Shown piece after piece: positions 25,234 through 33,910 of a DNA stretch of 64,000 nucleotides. Made by a program: the position numbers and the translations under genes. Source of the DNA: Streptomyces sp. R21 (GTDB taxonomy: Bacteria > Actinomycetota > Actinomycetes > Streptomycetales > Streptomycetaceae); the NCBI RefSeq assembly GCF_041051975.1, contig NZ_CP163435.1:7543001-7607000 (forward strand), written 5' to 3'. The notes beneath the pieces are model-generated. The model saw only the letters and a list, made by a program, of their open reading frames with translations. It did no database searches and was not told where the DNA came from. Each line of letters starts with the position of its first letter. Within the stretch, counting starts at the first letter, position 1.

Positions 25234-26190
25234 TCAGGGCCCCACCCGCACCCAGACCGGTGCGTGATCCGACCCCGGCGCACCCTGTCGCGCCGTCGGG
25301 TCCGGCCCGACCGACGGCAGGGCGAGCGTGCCGTCGCCGGGCAGGCCCGTGCCCGCCTCGGTGACTCGGTGGACGAGGCGGTGGCTGACCAGGATGTGGT
25401 CGATCAGTTCACGGCGGCCCGAGTTGATGCGGGAGTAGCGCTGCTCGACGGGGATGAGCGGGGCCACGTCCCACAGGCGGGTGGCGTCGCCCTGGTCCGG
25501 GTGGTCGTAGCCGGGGGTGCCGATCTCGGAGCCGGGCGGGCCGAGCAGGATCTGCGTGGTCGCGGCCAGGACCTCGTCGTTCATGTCGCCGAGGACGGCC
25601 AGGTCCCGTTCGCGGCCCTCGCCCGCGAGCAGCTCGTCGGCCAGGGCACGCAGGGCCGCGGCCTCGGCGGTGCGCCGGTACAGGGCGTACGCGCCGTAGC
25701 GGGCCCGCTCGCCCTCGTTGCGTGGCTGGAAGCGGCCGCCGGGGTACGACAGCAGCTTCGACTTCAGATGGCAGACGGCCACCGTCAGGGTCAGCGCCCG
25801 GCTCGCGATCTCCACCGCGAGGAAGCCGCGGCCCGTCCGTGACACGAGGTTCCCGGCGTCGTCGCCCTGCACGGGTCGCAGCCGCTCGGGGAAGGCGATC
25901 GTGTCGGCGAGCACTCGGGGCACGAGGTCGCGGCTGAGGAAGCCGACCCGGATGCCGCGGTCGTCCGGGTGCTCGGAGAGCGCGATGTGCCAGTCGCCCT
26001 CCAGTATTCCGGCCAGGTCCGCCAGGGCCTCCGGGTCGCCGACCTCCTGGACGCCCAGCAGGGTCGGGTCGAGTTCCGCGATGACGGTGGCCAGAGCGGC
26101 GAGCTTCGTCTCGTACGCCGCCTTGTCCTGGGGGCCGAACGGGCCGCCGGGCCGGTAAAGGTTCTCCAGGTTCCAGGTGCCGAAGAGCAT
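25234..26190 (-). CDS. endonuclease/exonuclease/phosphatase family protein
   Basis: A 318-residue protein from ATG at 26190 with AAAGGGG upstream; the longer open frame reads into the divergent promoter region. EEP-fold motifs occur in order: GTWNLENLYRP (Asn), LGVQEVGDPEAL (catalytic Glu), AVCHLKSKLLSYPGG, LAVLGDMNDEVLAATTQ (DxN), and GSDHAPVWVRV (SDH). Such enzymes hydrolyse phosphodiesters with Mg2+. No signal peptide is seen, so the enzyme is likely cytosolic. The substrate could be a nucleic acid or a lipid. Confidence 0.88.
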   Translation of the reverse strand: MLFGTWNLENLYRPGGPFGPQDKAAYETKLAALATVIAELDPTLLGVQEVGDPEALADLAGILEGDWHIALSEHPDDRGIRVGFLSRDLVPRVLADTIAFPERLRPVQGDDAGNLVSRTGRGFLAVEIASRALTLTVAVCHLKSKLLSYPGGRFQPRNEGERARYGAYALYRRTAEAAALRALADELLAGEGRERDLAVLGDMNDEVLAATTQILLGPPGSEIGTPGYDHPDQGDATRLWDVAPLIPVEQRYSRINSGRRELIDHILVSHRLVHRVTEAGTGLPGDGTLALPSVGPDPTARQGAPGSDHAPVWVRVGP

Positions 26191-26376
26191 GCCGGGCCCC
26201 TTTCGAAGGCTCTTTCCGAAGGCCAAAGACGCTTTCCGAAGGCGTGCTGCCGTCAGGAGCGATGTCGTCGGCCGTGGTGTCGCCAGAGTGCCCGCGCGGC
26301 CGCCGCCGCGACAGAGCGGGGACAGGATGCGTGGTTCACGTCCCCCAGAGGGACGACCGCGCCGTACGGTGACGGC

Positions 26377-27729
26377 ATGACGTCGTCTCCCGCTGACCTC
26401 ATCATCACCGGATGCACCGTTCTCACGCACGACGATCATGATCGGATCGGGTTCGAGGAGGACGCGGCGATCGTCGTACGAGGCGGGGTCGTCGAGTCAG
26501 TGACGAGCGCTGCCGCCGCAGCGGACCTCGCAGCCGCCGAGCGCATCGACGCACGCGGCCAGGTCGCGATGCCCGGCCTGATCAACTGCCATACGCACGC
26601 CCCGATGGTCGCGCTGCGCGGCGTCGCCGAGGACCTGCCCACCGAGGAGTGGTTCAACGACGTCGTCTGGCCCATGGAGTCCAACCTCACCGCGCGGGAC
26701 GTGGAGTTGGGCGCCCGGCTGGCCTGTGCCGAGATGATCCGCGGCGGCGTCACCTGCTTCGCGGACCACTACTTCTCCATGGACGAGGTCGCCGCCGCCG
26801 TCACCGAGTGCGGGATCCGGGCCCACCTCGGGGAGGCGTACTTCTCTTCCCAGGGCGCCCAAGGCCGGGAGAAATCCCTGGAGTTTGCGCTACGACACCG
26901 GGGCGGCACGGGCGGCCGCATCACCACCGCCCTCGCCCCGCACGCCCCCTACACCGTCGACGACGCCGACCTCGCCGCCACCGCCGAACTCGCCCGTGAA
27001 CACGGCCTGCCCGTGCACATCCACGCTTCCGAGAACCGCGAGCAGACCGACATCAGCCTCGCCCGGCACGGCGTCACACCCATTCAAGTCCTGGAGCGCG
27101 CAGGGCTGTTCGACGCCGACGTGCTCATCGCGCACGGCACCGGCATCATCGACCGCGACCTGCCTGTCCTGGAGCGGGCCGCAGGAGAGGTCGCCGTCGC
27201 CACCGCGCCCCGCGGTTATCTGAAGTTCGCCTGGCCCACCACCACACCTGTACGAGCCCTGCGCGAGATCGGCATCCCCGTCGGGCTCGCCACGGACGGC
27301 GCCGCGTCCAACAACTCCCTCGACGTGTGGGAGTCGATGGCGCTCACCGCCCTCATCCAGAAGTCGACCACGGGCGACCCCCGCTGGCTGACATCGCGTC
27401 AAGCGCTGCACCACGCAACGCTCCAGAGCGCCCGGGCGGTCGGGCTCGGCGAGACGATCGGCAGCATCGCGCCGGGCCGCCGCGCCGACATCGTCCTGGT
27501 CGACCTCACCGGCCCGCACACCCAGCCCGTGCACGACCTCGCCGCCACCCTCGTGCACAGCGCCCGCTCCAGTGACGTACGCACGACGATCGTCGACGGA
27601 CACGTGCTGATGCGGGACCGCGAGCTGCTGACCATCGATCTGCCCTCGGCCGTACGGGAGTTGGGGGAGCGGACACCAGCACTCCTCGACCGGAGCCATG
27701 GTCGCCGGATCCAGGATTACCAGACCTGA
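26377..27729 (+). CDS. amidohydrolase (TRZ/ATZ/SAH deaminase-like)
   Basis: A 450-residue metal-dependent hydrolase. It has the N-terminal HxH in MPGLINCHTHAPMVALRG (about residues 66-83), a glutamate in HIHASENREQ with the metal-binding HxH nearby, a further histidine in VLIAHGTGI, and the final aspartate in GLATDGAASNNSLDVWE. The C-terminal beta-sandwich motif IAPGRRADIVLVDL is present. This is the arrangement of subtype III amidohydrolases that deaminate 5'-methylthioadenosine, S-adenosylhomocysteine, guanine or triazines. It is divergent from the EEP gene. Confidence 0.88.
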   Translation: MTSSPADLIITGCTVLTHDDHDRIGFEEDAAIVVRGGVVESVTSAAAAADLAAAERIDARGQVAMPGLINCHTHAPMVALRGVAEDLPTEEWFNDVVWPMESNLTARDVELGARLACAEMIRGGVTCFADHYFSMDEVAAAVTECGIRAHLGEAYFSSQGAQGREKSLEFALRHRGGTGGRITTALAPHAPYTVDDADLAATAELAREHGLPVHIHASENREQTDISLARHGVTPIQVLERAGLFDADVLIAHGTGIIDRDLPVLERAAGEVAVATAPRGYLKFAWPTTTPVRALREIGIPVGLATDGAASNNSLDVWESMALTALIQKSTTGDPRWLTSRQALHHATLQSARAVGLGETIGSIAPGRRADIVLVDLTGPHTQPVHDLAATLVHSARSSDVRTTIVDGHVLMRDRELLTIDLPSAVRELGERTPALLDRSHGRRIQDYQT

Positions 27730-27882
27730 AGAATTACGAGACCTGAAGAGTCTGCAAGACCTCAAAACCGGTCCCGGAGCGGCACTTTGGCGCCAACCCT
27801 GGGTAACCGATCGGTCGCTTCAGGTGGTTTCACGCTACACAAGAAAGCCGAGACGTCCTCGTCCGACGGGAGGCTGGGCCGG

Positions 27883-28098
27883 GTGGAACTGACGATTGAC
27901 TTAGCGGTGCTGCTCGCTGTCATCATCTATGTGCGAATGCGCCGTCGCGTGGAGGCCCGAAGCCGGTCCGACCAGTGGCTGACCGTGGCCATCGCGCTGG
28001 CGTTCGGCGTGCTGATCGCCCCCACCGCCTTCGGCCACGGAATCCTCGACGTCATGGGCCAACTGGCCCAGGGCGTCACGGAGTCCGGCAGTCCGTGA
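27883..28098 (+). CDS. small two-helix membrane protein
   Basis: A 71-residue protein, VELTIDLAVLLAVIIYVRMRRR and onward, with two hydrophobic segments (residues 4-16 and 35-52) separated by a basic loop. GTG at 27883 is preferred because GGGAGG lies eight bases before it; the longer frame begins in low-quality sequence. It is short and conserved-looking but of unknown function. It lies 43 bp before the P450 gene on the same strand. Confidence 0.55.
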   Translation: MELTIDLAVLLAVIIYVRMRRRVEARSRSDQWLTVAIALAFGVLIAPTAFGHGILDVMGQLAQGVTESGSP

Positions 28099-28141
28099 TC
28101 CCCTCGGCGTCCTGGCGCACCCAGCCCCCTAGGGTGGAGTC

Positions 28142-29308
28142 ATGGATCTTGCCGACGGCCTTCTCGACCACCCGTACGACGTGTACCGGCGCCTGCGCGA
28201 CACCGCGTCCGTGCACCGCATCGCCGGCACCGACGGCAAGCCCGCCTGGCTGGTGACGCGGTACGACGACGTACGTGAGGCCCTCGCCAACCCGCTGCTC
28301 TCGCTGGACAAGAAGCATGCGCTGCCTGGCAATTACCGGGGGCTCGCCCTTCCGCCCGCCCTGGACGCCAATCTCCTGAACATGGACCCGCCGGACCACA
28401 CCCGCATCCGGCGCCTGGTCGGACGCGCCTTCACCCCGCGCCGTGTCGAGCAACTGCGCGCCCCCATCCGGGAGACCGCCGACCGGCTCCTCGACGCCCT
28501 CGGCACGCACGGCCGCACCGACCTCATGGCCTCCTACGCCACACCCCTGCCGATCACCGTCATCTGCGACCTGCTGGGCGTCCCGCACGAGCACCGACGT
28601 GACTTCCGCGCCTGGACCAACCCGCTCGTCACCCCCGACCCGGCGCGCCTGGACATCACCAAACAGGCCGTCATGGCGATGCTCGGCTTCTTCACCGGGC
28701 TCCTCGCCGACAAGCGCAAGGAGCCCGACGACGACCTGCTCTCCGACCTCATCGCCGTCCAGGAGGAGGGCGACCGGCTCACCGAGGACGAGCTGATGTC
28801 ACTCGCCTTCCTCATCCTCTTCGCCGGATACGAGAACACGGTCCAGCTCATCGGGAACGCGGTGTCAGCACTCCTGCGCCACCCCGAGCAGCTCGCCGCC
28901 CTCCGCGAGGACCCATCCCAACTTCCCGCAGCCGTCGAGGAGTTCGCCCGCCACGAAGGGCCCGCGCTGCTCGCCATCCGACGCTTCCCCGTCGAGGACG
29001 TCACCATCGGCGAGGTCGTCGTTCCCGCGGGCGAGACCGTCCTACTGTCGCTGTCCGCCGCCAACCGCGACCCCAGCCGCTTCCCCGACCCCGACCGCCT
29101 CGACATCGGCCGCGACACCTCCGGACACCTCGCGCTCGGCCACGGCATCCACTACTGCCTGGGCGCACCCCTCGCCCGGATGGAGACGGAGATCGCGCTC
29201 GCCGCACTGCTGGAGCGCCTGCCCGACCTCGCACCCGAAGAGGCCGCACCGCGATGGCGGCCGTCCCTGCGCTCCCGCGGCCTGCTCACGCTGCCGGTCA
29301 CCTACTGA
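28142..29308 (+). CDS. cytochrome P450 (CYP105/107-like)
   Basis: A 388-residue soluble P450. It has the K-helix ExxR (EFAR in AAVEEFARHEGP), the ANRDP segment, and the heme loop LALGHGIHYCLGAPLARME with the cysteine ligand. The I-helix reads LFAGYENTVQ, so Asn replaces the conserved Thr of the oxygen-activating (A/G)Gx(D/E)T motif, and Leu replaces the usual Phe of FGxGxHxCxG. Both variants are tolerated in some Streptomyces P450s. No ferredoxin or biosynthetic genes are adjacent, so the substrate is unknown. The stop codon is the first triplet of a tandem repeat. Confidence 0.92.
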   Translation: MDLADGLLDHPYDVYRRLRDTASVHRIAGTDGKPAWLVTRYDDVREALANPLLSLDKKHALPGNYRGLALPPALDANLLNMDPPDHTRIRRLVGRAFTPRRVEQLRAPIRETADRLLDALGTHGRTDLMASYATPLPITVICDLLGVPHEHRRDFRAWTNPLVTPDPARLDITKQAVMAMLGFFTGLLADKRKEPDDDLLSDLIAVQEEGDRLTEDELMSLAFLILFAGYENTVQLIGNAVSALLRHPEQLAALREDPSQLPAAVEEFARHEGPALLAIRRFPVEDVTIGEVVVPAGETVLLSLSAANRDPSRFPDPDRLDIGRDTSGHLALGHGIHYCLGAPLARMETEIALAALLERLPDLAPEEAAPRWRPSLRSRGLLTLPVTY

Positions 29309-29437
29309 TCCGGCCCTGATCCGGCCGTGATCCGGCCCTGATCCGGCCGTGATCCGGCCCTGATCCGGCCGTGATCCGGCCCTGATCCGGCCGTGATCCG
29401 GCCGTGATCCGGCCCTGATCCGGCCGTGATCCGGTCC
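29306..29437. repeat. 12 tandem copies of an 11-bp repeat
   Basis: Twelve units TGATCCGGCCC or TGATCCGGCCG run without a gap from the P450 stop codon (29306). The two variants alternate for the first eight copies; the twelfth is TGATCCGGTCC and a decayed copy follows. The unit carries GATC and CCGG. The array lies between the P450 and DUF899 genes. Confidence 0.95.
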
Positions 29438-29548
29438 TGATCCCGTCTCGTGCGGGAAAATTCTTCTCGCTCCGGCGATGAGTTCCGCTTCTCCCACCGG
29501 TCCACCACAGAGAAGGGGCCGTCCTACAGCGTTCCGGAGGAGGAGCAC

Positions 29549-30241
29549 ATGACGCTTCCGCAGGTCGTCTCGCATGAGGAGTGGCGCGCCGCGCGCGAGG
29601 AACTGCTGGCCAAGGAGAAGGCCGCCACGCGGGCGCGGGACGCGCTCAACGCTGAGCGGCGCCGGCTGCCGATGGTCGAGGTCGGCAAGGAGTACGTGTT
29701 CGAGGGCGGCGACGGGAAGGCGACGCTGCTCGATCTGTTCCGCGGACGCGACCAACTCGTCGTCTACCACTTCATGTTCGCCCCGGAGTGGGACGCGGGC
29801 TGCCGCAGCTGCTCGGCATTCCTCGACCAGATCGGGCACCTGGCCCATCTGCGGGCCAGGGGAACCGAGTTCGCGGCGATCTCCCGGGCGCCGTACACGA
29901 AGATCCTTCCCTTCAAGGCCCGGATGGGCTGGACGGCGCCCTGGTACTCGTCGTACGGCACCGACTTCAACCACGACTTCCAGGTCACCCTTGAACCTGC
30001 CGGGGAGACCGGCGGCGAGCGGCCCGGCGTGAGCTGCTTCCTGCGCGACCGAGACCGCGTCTTCCACACCTACTCCACGTACGAGCGCGGGCTCGACGGG
30101 CTCGGCTCCACGACCAGCTTCCTGGACCTCACGGCACTCGGCCGGCAGGAGGAGTGGGAGGAGCCCAGGGGGCGCGCGTCGGCGCTGGGTGCGCCGGCGG
30201 GCAGCGAGCGCATCCGGTATCACGACGAGTACGAGGACTGA
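29549..30241 (+). CDS. DUF899 family thioredoxin-like protein
   Basis: A 230-residue protein from ATG at 29549 with a strong GGAGGAGGAG site. Motifs of DUF899 are visible: LPMVEVGKEYVFEG, LLDLFRGRDQLVVYHFMFAPEWDAGCRSCSAF, in which the CxxC may be redox active, ISRAPYTKILPFKARMGW, and VSCFLRDRDRVFHTYSTYERG. The fold is thioredoxin-like. The physiological function is unknown. It is a single gene after the 11-bp repeat array. Confidence 0.88.
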   Translation: MTLPQVVSHEEWRAAREELLAKEKAATRARDALNAERRRLPMVEVGKEYVFEGGDGKATLLDLFRGRDQLVVYHFMFAPEWDAGCRSCSAFLDQIGHLAHLRARGTEFAAISRAPYTKILPFKARMGWTAPWYSSYGTDFNHDFQVTLEPAGETGGERPGVSCFLRDRDRVFHTYSTYERGLDGLGSTTSFLDLTALGRQEEWEEPRGRASALGAPAGSERIRYHDEYED

Positions 30242-30442
30242 ATTCGCTGTCACGGCGGGAACGACGGGAACGGCGAGTACGACGCGTACAAGAAGTGACA
30301 CGAAACGTGAGGTCAGCGAGATTTCCCTCACAACGAAGTGGTCATCAAGTGTCGACTACGTCTCAGTACCGTCACTTCCCGAGCCGTTCACCCCATCGTT
30401 GGCGTTTAACTCTTTGAGTAGAGCGCGACATGGAGGTGCAGG

Positions 30443-30616
30443 GTGAACGGGCGAATGGTGCTGGAGCGCTTTCCCGCCGGCGGGCCGCGAGGTTCGTGGC
30501 CCGCGGAGGAGTTCGCGCAGGCGTGCCGCCTGCGGGGCCAGGCCGCGGAAGTCGTCATGGATCTCTCCACGGACGCCTTCCTGGTGATCGTGCGGGGTGC
30601 GACCGCCGCCGAGTGA
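30443..30616 (+). CDS. small conserved-looking protein, 57 aa
   Basis: A frame from GTG at 30443 reads VNGRMVLERFPAGGPRGSWP and ends VIVRGATAAE before TGA at 30614. GGAGG lies six bases before the start. It has an ordered pattern (AEEFAQACRLRGQAAEVVMD followed by a beta-like FLVIVRG), so it is unlikely to be chance. It occupies most of the space between the DUF899 gene and the convergent ABC transporter. Function unknown. Confidence 0.5.
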   Translation: MNGRMVLERFPAGGPRGSWPAEEFAQACRLRGQAAEVVMDLSTDAFLVIVRGATAAE

Positions 30617-30672
30617 GGTCGGTCGGTTTCCGACAGCGGTCGGCCCGAGGTCAGCCGGTCTCTTTCAAGAGG

Positions 30673-32634
30673 TCAGCCGGTCTCCTTCAAAGGGACCTTC
30701 GCGGGCACCTTCGCCGTGAACTGGTCGGCCTGGAGCGAGTACAGCTCCGCGTAGATGCCGCCCGTGGCCAGCAGCTCGTCCGGGGTGCCGGACTCCGCGA
30801 GGCGGCCCTGGTCGAGGACGTGCACGAGATCGGCGTGGCGCACCGACGCCAGCCGGTGCGTGATGAGGATGACCGTCTGACCGGTGCCCGCCAGGGCGCG
30901 GATCTTCTCGAAGACCTCCAGCTCGGCCCGGGCGTCGAGCGCCGCCGTCGGCTCGTCCACGATGAGGATGCGACCGCGCCGGTACGCGGCGCGCGCGATG
31001 CCCAGCCGCTGCCACTGACCGCCCGACAGCTCGTGCCCGCCGCTGAAGCCGCGGGCGAGCAGCGTGTCGAGGCCGCGCGGCAGATCCGCCACGACGTCCT
31101 CCGCACCGGCCTCGGCGACCGATGAGACCAGGCGTTCATCGGTCAGCGGCGCCGAGGCGCGTCCGACCGCGACATTGACCCGGGCCGTGAACGGCCACCG
31201 TTTGAAGTCCTGCGCCACCATCGCGATGCGCTCGGCGAGTTGGTGCCGGTCGGCGCCCGCCGCGTCGACGCCGTCCCACAGGATCCGGCCGCTCTCGGGC
31301 GCGTACAGGCCCGCGAGCAGCTTGACCAGTGTCGTCTTGCCCGAGCCGTTCTCGCCGACGAGCGCCACGATCTTGCCGAGCGGGACGCTGAGTGTCACAT
31401 CGTCGAGCGCGGGCCGGGTCGACTCGCCCGGATAGCTGAACGTGACGTTCTCGAAGCGGATTTCACCCGGATCGTCGGGCAGTGCCGTGCCGCCCACCGG
31501 GATCGCGCGCTCGGCCGCCTCGACGTACAGACGCTGGAGATCACCCACGAACAGGGCTTCCTCATGAAGGGAGTTGACCTCCAGGACGAGTGTGTCGAGG
31601 CTCGCGGAACCCGTGCGGATCGCGATCACGGCGGTGCCGGCGACGGAGAGTGCCATCGCGCCGGCGAGCAGCAGACCGCCCAGCGTCGCGTACGTCGCCA
31701 CGGTGGCGAGGCCCGTCCAGGCCGCGGCGATCAGACCGGTACGGGCCGCCAGCCGGGCCAGGCGGGCCTGTTCGACCTCGGCGGTCTCCGACATCGAGTG
31801 GAAGTGGCGCAGCAGGAACGGCCCGACGCCGTGCACGCGGATCTCCGGGGCCGCGGCGGGCTCGGTCAGCAGCTGGCCGATGAGACGGCCGGCCCGGGCG
31901 TGCTGCACCCAGGCGTGGAAGGACTCGTAGCGGCGCCGGGCGATCGTCAGGGCGCTCCACGCGCTCGGCAGCGTCATCATCACCAGGAGCGGCAGCAGCG
32001 CCGGGTGCAGCACGGTCAGCACGCCCGCCGCCGCGATCAGCGAGATCAGCGCGTTCACCACCTGCGTGGCGATCGAGATCATGCGCCGGGCGGACGCGGC
32101 GCCGTACTGAGCCGTGTCCAGCAGCTTGTGGAAGGCGTCGTCCTCGATCGCGGACAGCTCCACGGCCGCCGCCCGCTCCAGATACAGCTCGGTGGCCACC
32201 CGCTCCACCTTCGGTTCCAGGCGGCCGGTGGCGTACGTCGACAACGCCCGCAGCAGTGCGGCCAGCAGCATCACGGCGGCGACCGTGACCAGCGCCGGGA
32301 CCGCGCCACGCAGCCGGTCCTCGACCGTGCCGCCCGCCATCACCCGGCCCAGCACACTGTTGACCGCGAGCAGGCTCACCGCCTGGGCCGCGCCCCGGGT
32401 CACCTCGGCGGCCAGCACCACACGGGCGGCGCGAGGGTCCGCCTTCCAGGCGAGCCGGAAACTGGACGCGAGCAGCGACGGCAGCCGCGTCACCATGGCA
32501 CGGAAGCTCAGCTCCAGGAACGCGTCGGAGTGCCGGTTCCAGCCCATGTCGTAGCGGAGCGGACCGCCGAAGAGCAGTAACTCCGATTCGGAGGGCGCGG
32601 GTTGGGCCTCACCGCGCTTCTTCTGTCCCACCAT
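30673..32634 (-). CDS. ABC transporter, fused permease and ATPase (exporter type)
   Basis: A 653-residue protein. ATG at 32634 follows GGGGAGG closely; GTG at 32631 is an equally good start. Residues 60-390 hold about six membrane helices; the C-terminal 240 residues are the ATPase with Walker A VGENGSGKTT, signature ELSGGQWQRLG, Walker B ILIVDEPTAAL and the H-loop ITHRL. It is a half-size exporter that should work as a homodimer. The substrate is not identifiable; no lantibiotic or peptide genes are adjacent. Confidence 0.92.
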   Translation of the reverse strand: MVGQKKRGEAQPAPSESELLLFGGPLRYDMGWNRHSDAFLELSFRAMVTRLPSLLASSFRLAWKADPRAARVVLAAEVTRGAAQAVSLLAVNSVLGRVMAGGTVEDRLRGAVPALVTVAAVMLLAALLRALSTYATGRLEPKVERVATELYLERAAAVELSAIEDDAFHKLLDTAQYGAASARRMISIATQVVNALISLIAAAGVLTVLHPALLPLLVMMTLPSAWSALTIARRRYESFHAWVQHARAGRLIGQLLTEPAAAPEIRVHGVGPFLLRHFHSMSETAEVEQARLARLAARTGLIAAAWTGLATVATYATLGGLLLAGAMALSVAGTAVIAIRTGSASLDTLVLEVNSLHEEALFVGDLQRLYVEAAERAIPVGGTALPDDPGEIRFENVTFSYPGESTRPALDDVTLSVPLGKIVALVGENGSGKTTLVKLLAGLYAPESGRILWDGVDAAGADRHQLAERIAMVAQDFKRWPFTARVNVAVGRASAPLTDERLVSSVAEAGAEDVVADLPRGLDTLLARGFSGGHELSGGQWQRLGIARAAYRRGRILIVDEPTAALDARAELEVFEKIRALAGTGQTVILITHRLASVRHADLVHVLDQGRLAESGTPDELLATGGIYAELYSLQADQFTAKVPAKVPLKETG

Positions 32635-32815
32635 TGACCTCCCCTGGGAGTGGACGAACGGTGCATCCCCACGTACGCAGCCAGCCACCCTCGTCGGCAA
32701 CGGATTTTCCGGGCGCGATGACCTTGAACGCGTCGCAACCGAGCGGGGTTTGGAGAAGACTGCATCATCACGCGGACATCCGGATCCGCACATGGGAAAC
32801 AGGGGGAGAGCTGAC

Positions 32816-33268
32816 ATGAGCAGCAGCGAGAGAAGCACGCACGAGGGGTTCACGGCCGAGGAGCGGGCCGCGATGAAGGACCACGCCCAAGAGCTGAAGA
32901 CGGCGGCGCGCCGCGGATCGCGCGCGGACAAGGCGGCACAGGCGGAGCAGGACGTACTCGCGAAGATCGCCGAGATGCAGGACTCGGACCGGATCATGGC
33001 CGAGCGCGTCCATGCCGTCATCACGGCCGGCGCCCCGGACCTTGCGCCGAAGCTCTGGTACGGGATGCCCGCCTACGCGCTGGACGGCAAGGTCGTCTGT
33101 TTCTTCCAGAGCGCGGAGAAGTTCAAGGCGCGCTACGCGACGCTCGGCTTCAGCGACCTGGCGAAGCTGGACGAGGGCACGATGTGGGCGGCCGGGTTCG
33201 CCCTGACCGAGGTGACGGCCGAAGTCGAGGCGCGGATCGCCGAGCTCGTGAAGCGGGCGCTGGGCTGA
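32816..33268 (+). CDS. DUF1801 (YdhG/YjbR-like) family protein
   Basis: A 150-residue protein starting MSSSERSTHEGFTAEERAAM, after GGGGGAGAG. The N-terminal 60 residues are charged and helical. The rest matches DUF1801: ITAGAPDLAPKLWYGMPAYALDGKVVCFFQSAEKFKARYATLGF. The family is small, soluble and uncharacterised. The gene is divergent from the ABC exporter and ends at a strong terminator hairpin. Confidence 0.85.
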   Translation: MSSSERSTHEGFTAEERAAMKDHAQELKTAARRGSRADKAAQAEQDVLAKIAEMQDSDRIMAERVHAVITAGAPDLAPKLWYGMPAYALDGKVVCFFQSAEKFKARYATLGFSDLAKLDEGTMWAAGFALTEVTAEVEARIAELVKRALG

Positions 33269-33279
33269 GGCGACGTACA

Positions 33280-33309
33280 CCGGTGACCGAGCATGCGCTC
33301 GGTCACCGG
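33280..33309. terminator. 13-bp perfect hairpin, bidirectional terminator
   Basis: CCGGTGACCGAGC (33280-33292) pairs with GCTCGGTCACCGG (33297-33309) around an ATGC loop. It lies 12 bp after the DUF1801 stop and before the end of the convergent gene at 33413. There is no T-tract, as is common in Streptomyces. Confidence 0.75.
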
Positions 33310-33412
33310 GTACCGCCTGGTCACCGGGCGGTGGCGGCCTTCCGGTGACTCGGCGGGCCTTGTGACGCGCTTTGAGCGCGCCTCACGCGCTGATCCGCGC
33401 TTTGAGTGAGCC

Positions 33413-33910
33413 TCACGCGCTGATCGGGCGCGACCAGACGGGGGTCGTGCCCGTCACCCGGCACAGCGCCAGATAGAGGGGGATCGGCGGGGTGTACGGA
33501 AGGGTGCCGTCCGGGGTGTGGATGAGCCCGGGAACGCCGGGCGCGTCCGGGACGAGCGCTCCCGTGGCGTAGTGCGTGGGCGCGGGCCAGTCCAGGGCGA
33601 CGTCGGAGTCGGAGGGCACGATCCACCACCAGTGCGACCTGTCGGCGTAGACACAGCCGACGCGCGGCAGCCGGGGCAGTACCAGCGGTCCCAGGTGGGC
33701 GGGGGCGACCACCGCGTCGCAGCCGAGCGGTGCCGTCATGCCGTCGGGCAGGGCGAGACGTCTGGGCGCCCCGGACGTCCGCTGGGAGCGCTTGAGGCGC
33801 ACCAGCGTGTCCAGGGTCAGGATCTGGGCGGTTCCGAAGGCGCTGCCGGCCCCGGACTGAGATCGAGGCCGAGGCCGAGTTCCTGATCCGTTCACCGACG
33901 TCTCCTTCAC
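33413..33910 (-). CDS. hypothetical protein coupled to an anti-sigma-factor-like ATPase gene
   Basis: A 165-residue protein starting VKETSVNGSGTRPRPRSQSG. Its GTG start overlaps the upstream ATPase gene's TGA by GTGA, with GGGGAGG just before, so it is translationally coupled. The C-terminal 110 residues (VAPAHLGPLVLPRLPRVGCVY, HWWWIVPSDSDVALDWPAP) are ordered and aromatic, and look like a small binding domain. No known family is recognised. Coupling suggests it acts with the ATPase. Confidence 0.65.
   Translation of the reverse strand: MKETSVNGSGTRPRPRSQSGAGSAFGTAQILTLDTLVRLKRSQRTSGAPRRLALPDGMTAPLGCDAVVAPAHLGPLVLPRLPRVGCVYADRSHWWWIVPSDSDVALDWPAPTHYATGALVPDAPGVPGLIHTPDGTLPYTPPIPLYLALCRVTGTTPVWSRPISA

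Noticed and set aside
29042..30331. 429-codon minus-strand frame across the P450 end, repeats and DUF899
   Set aside because: Its content includes direct translation of the 11-bp repeats and it is antisense to two clear genes.
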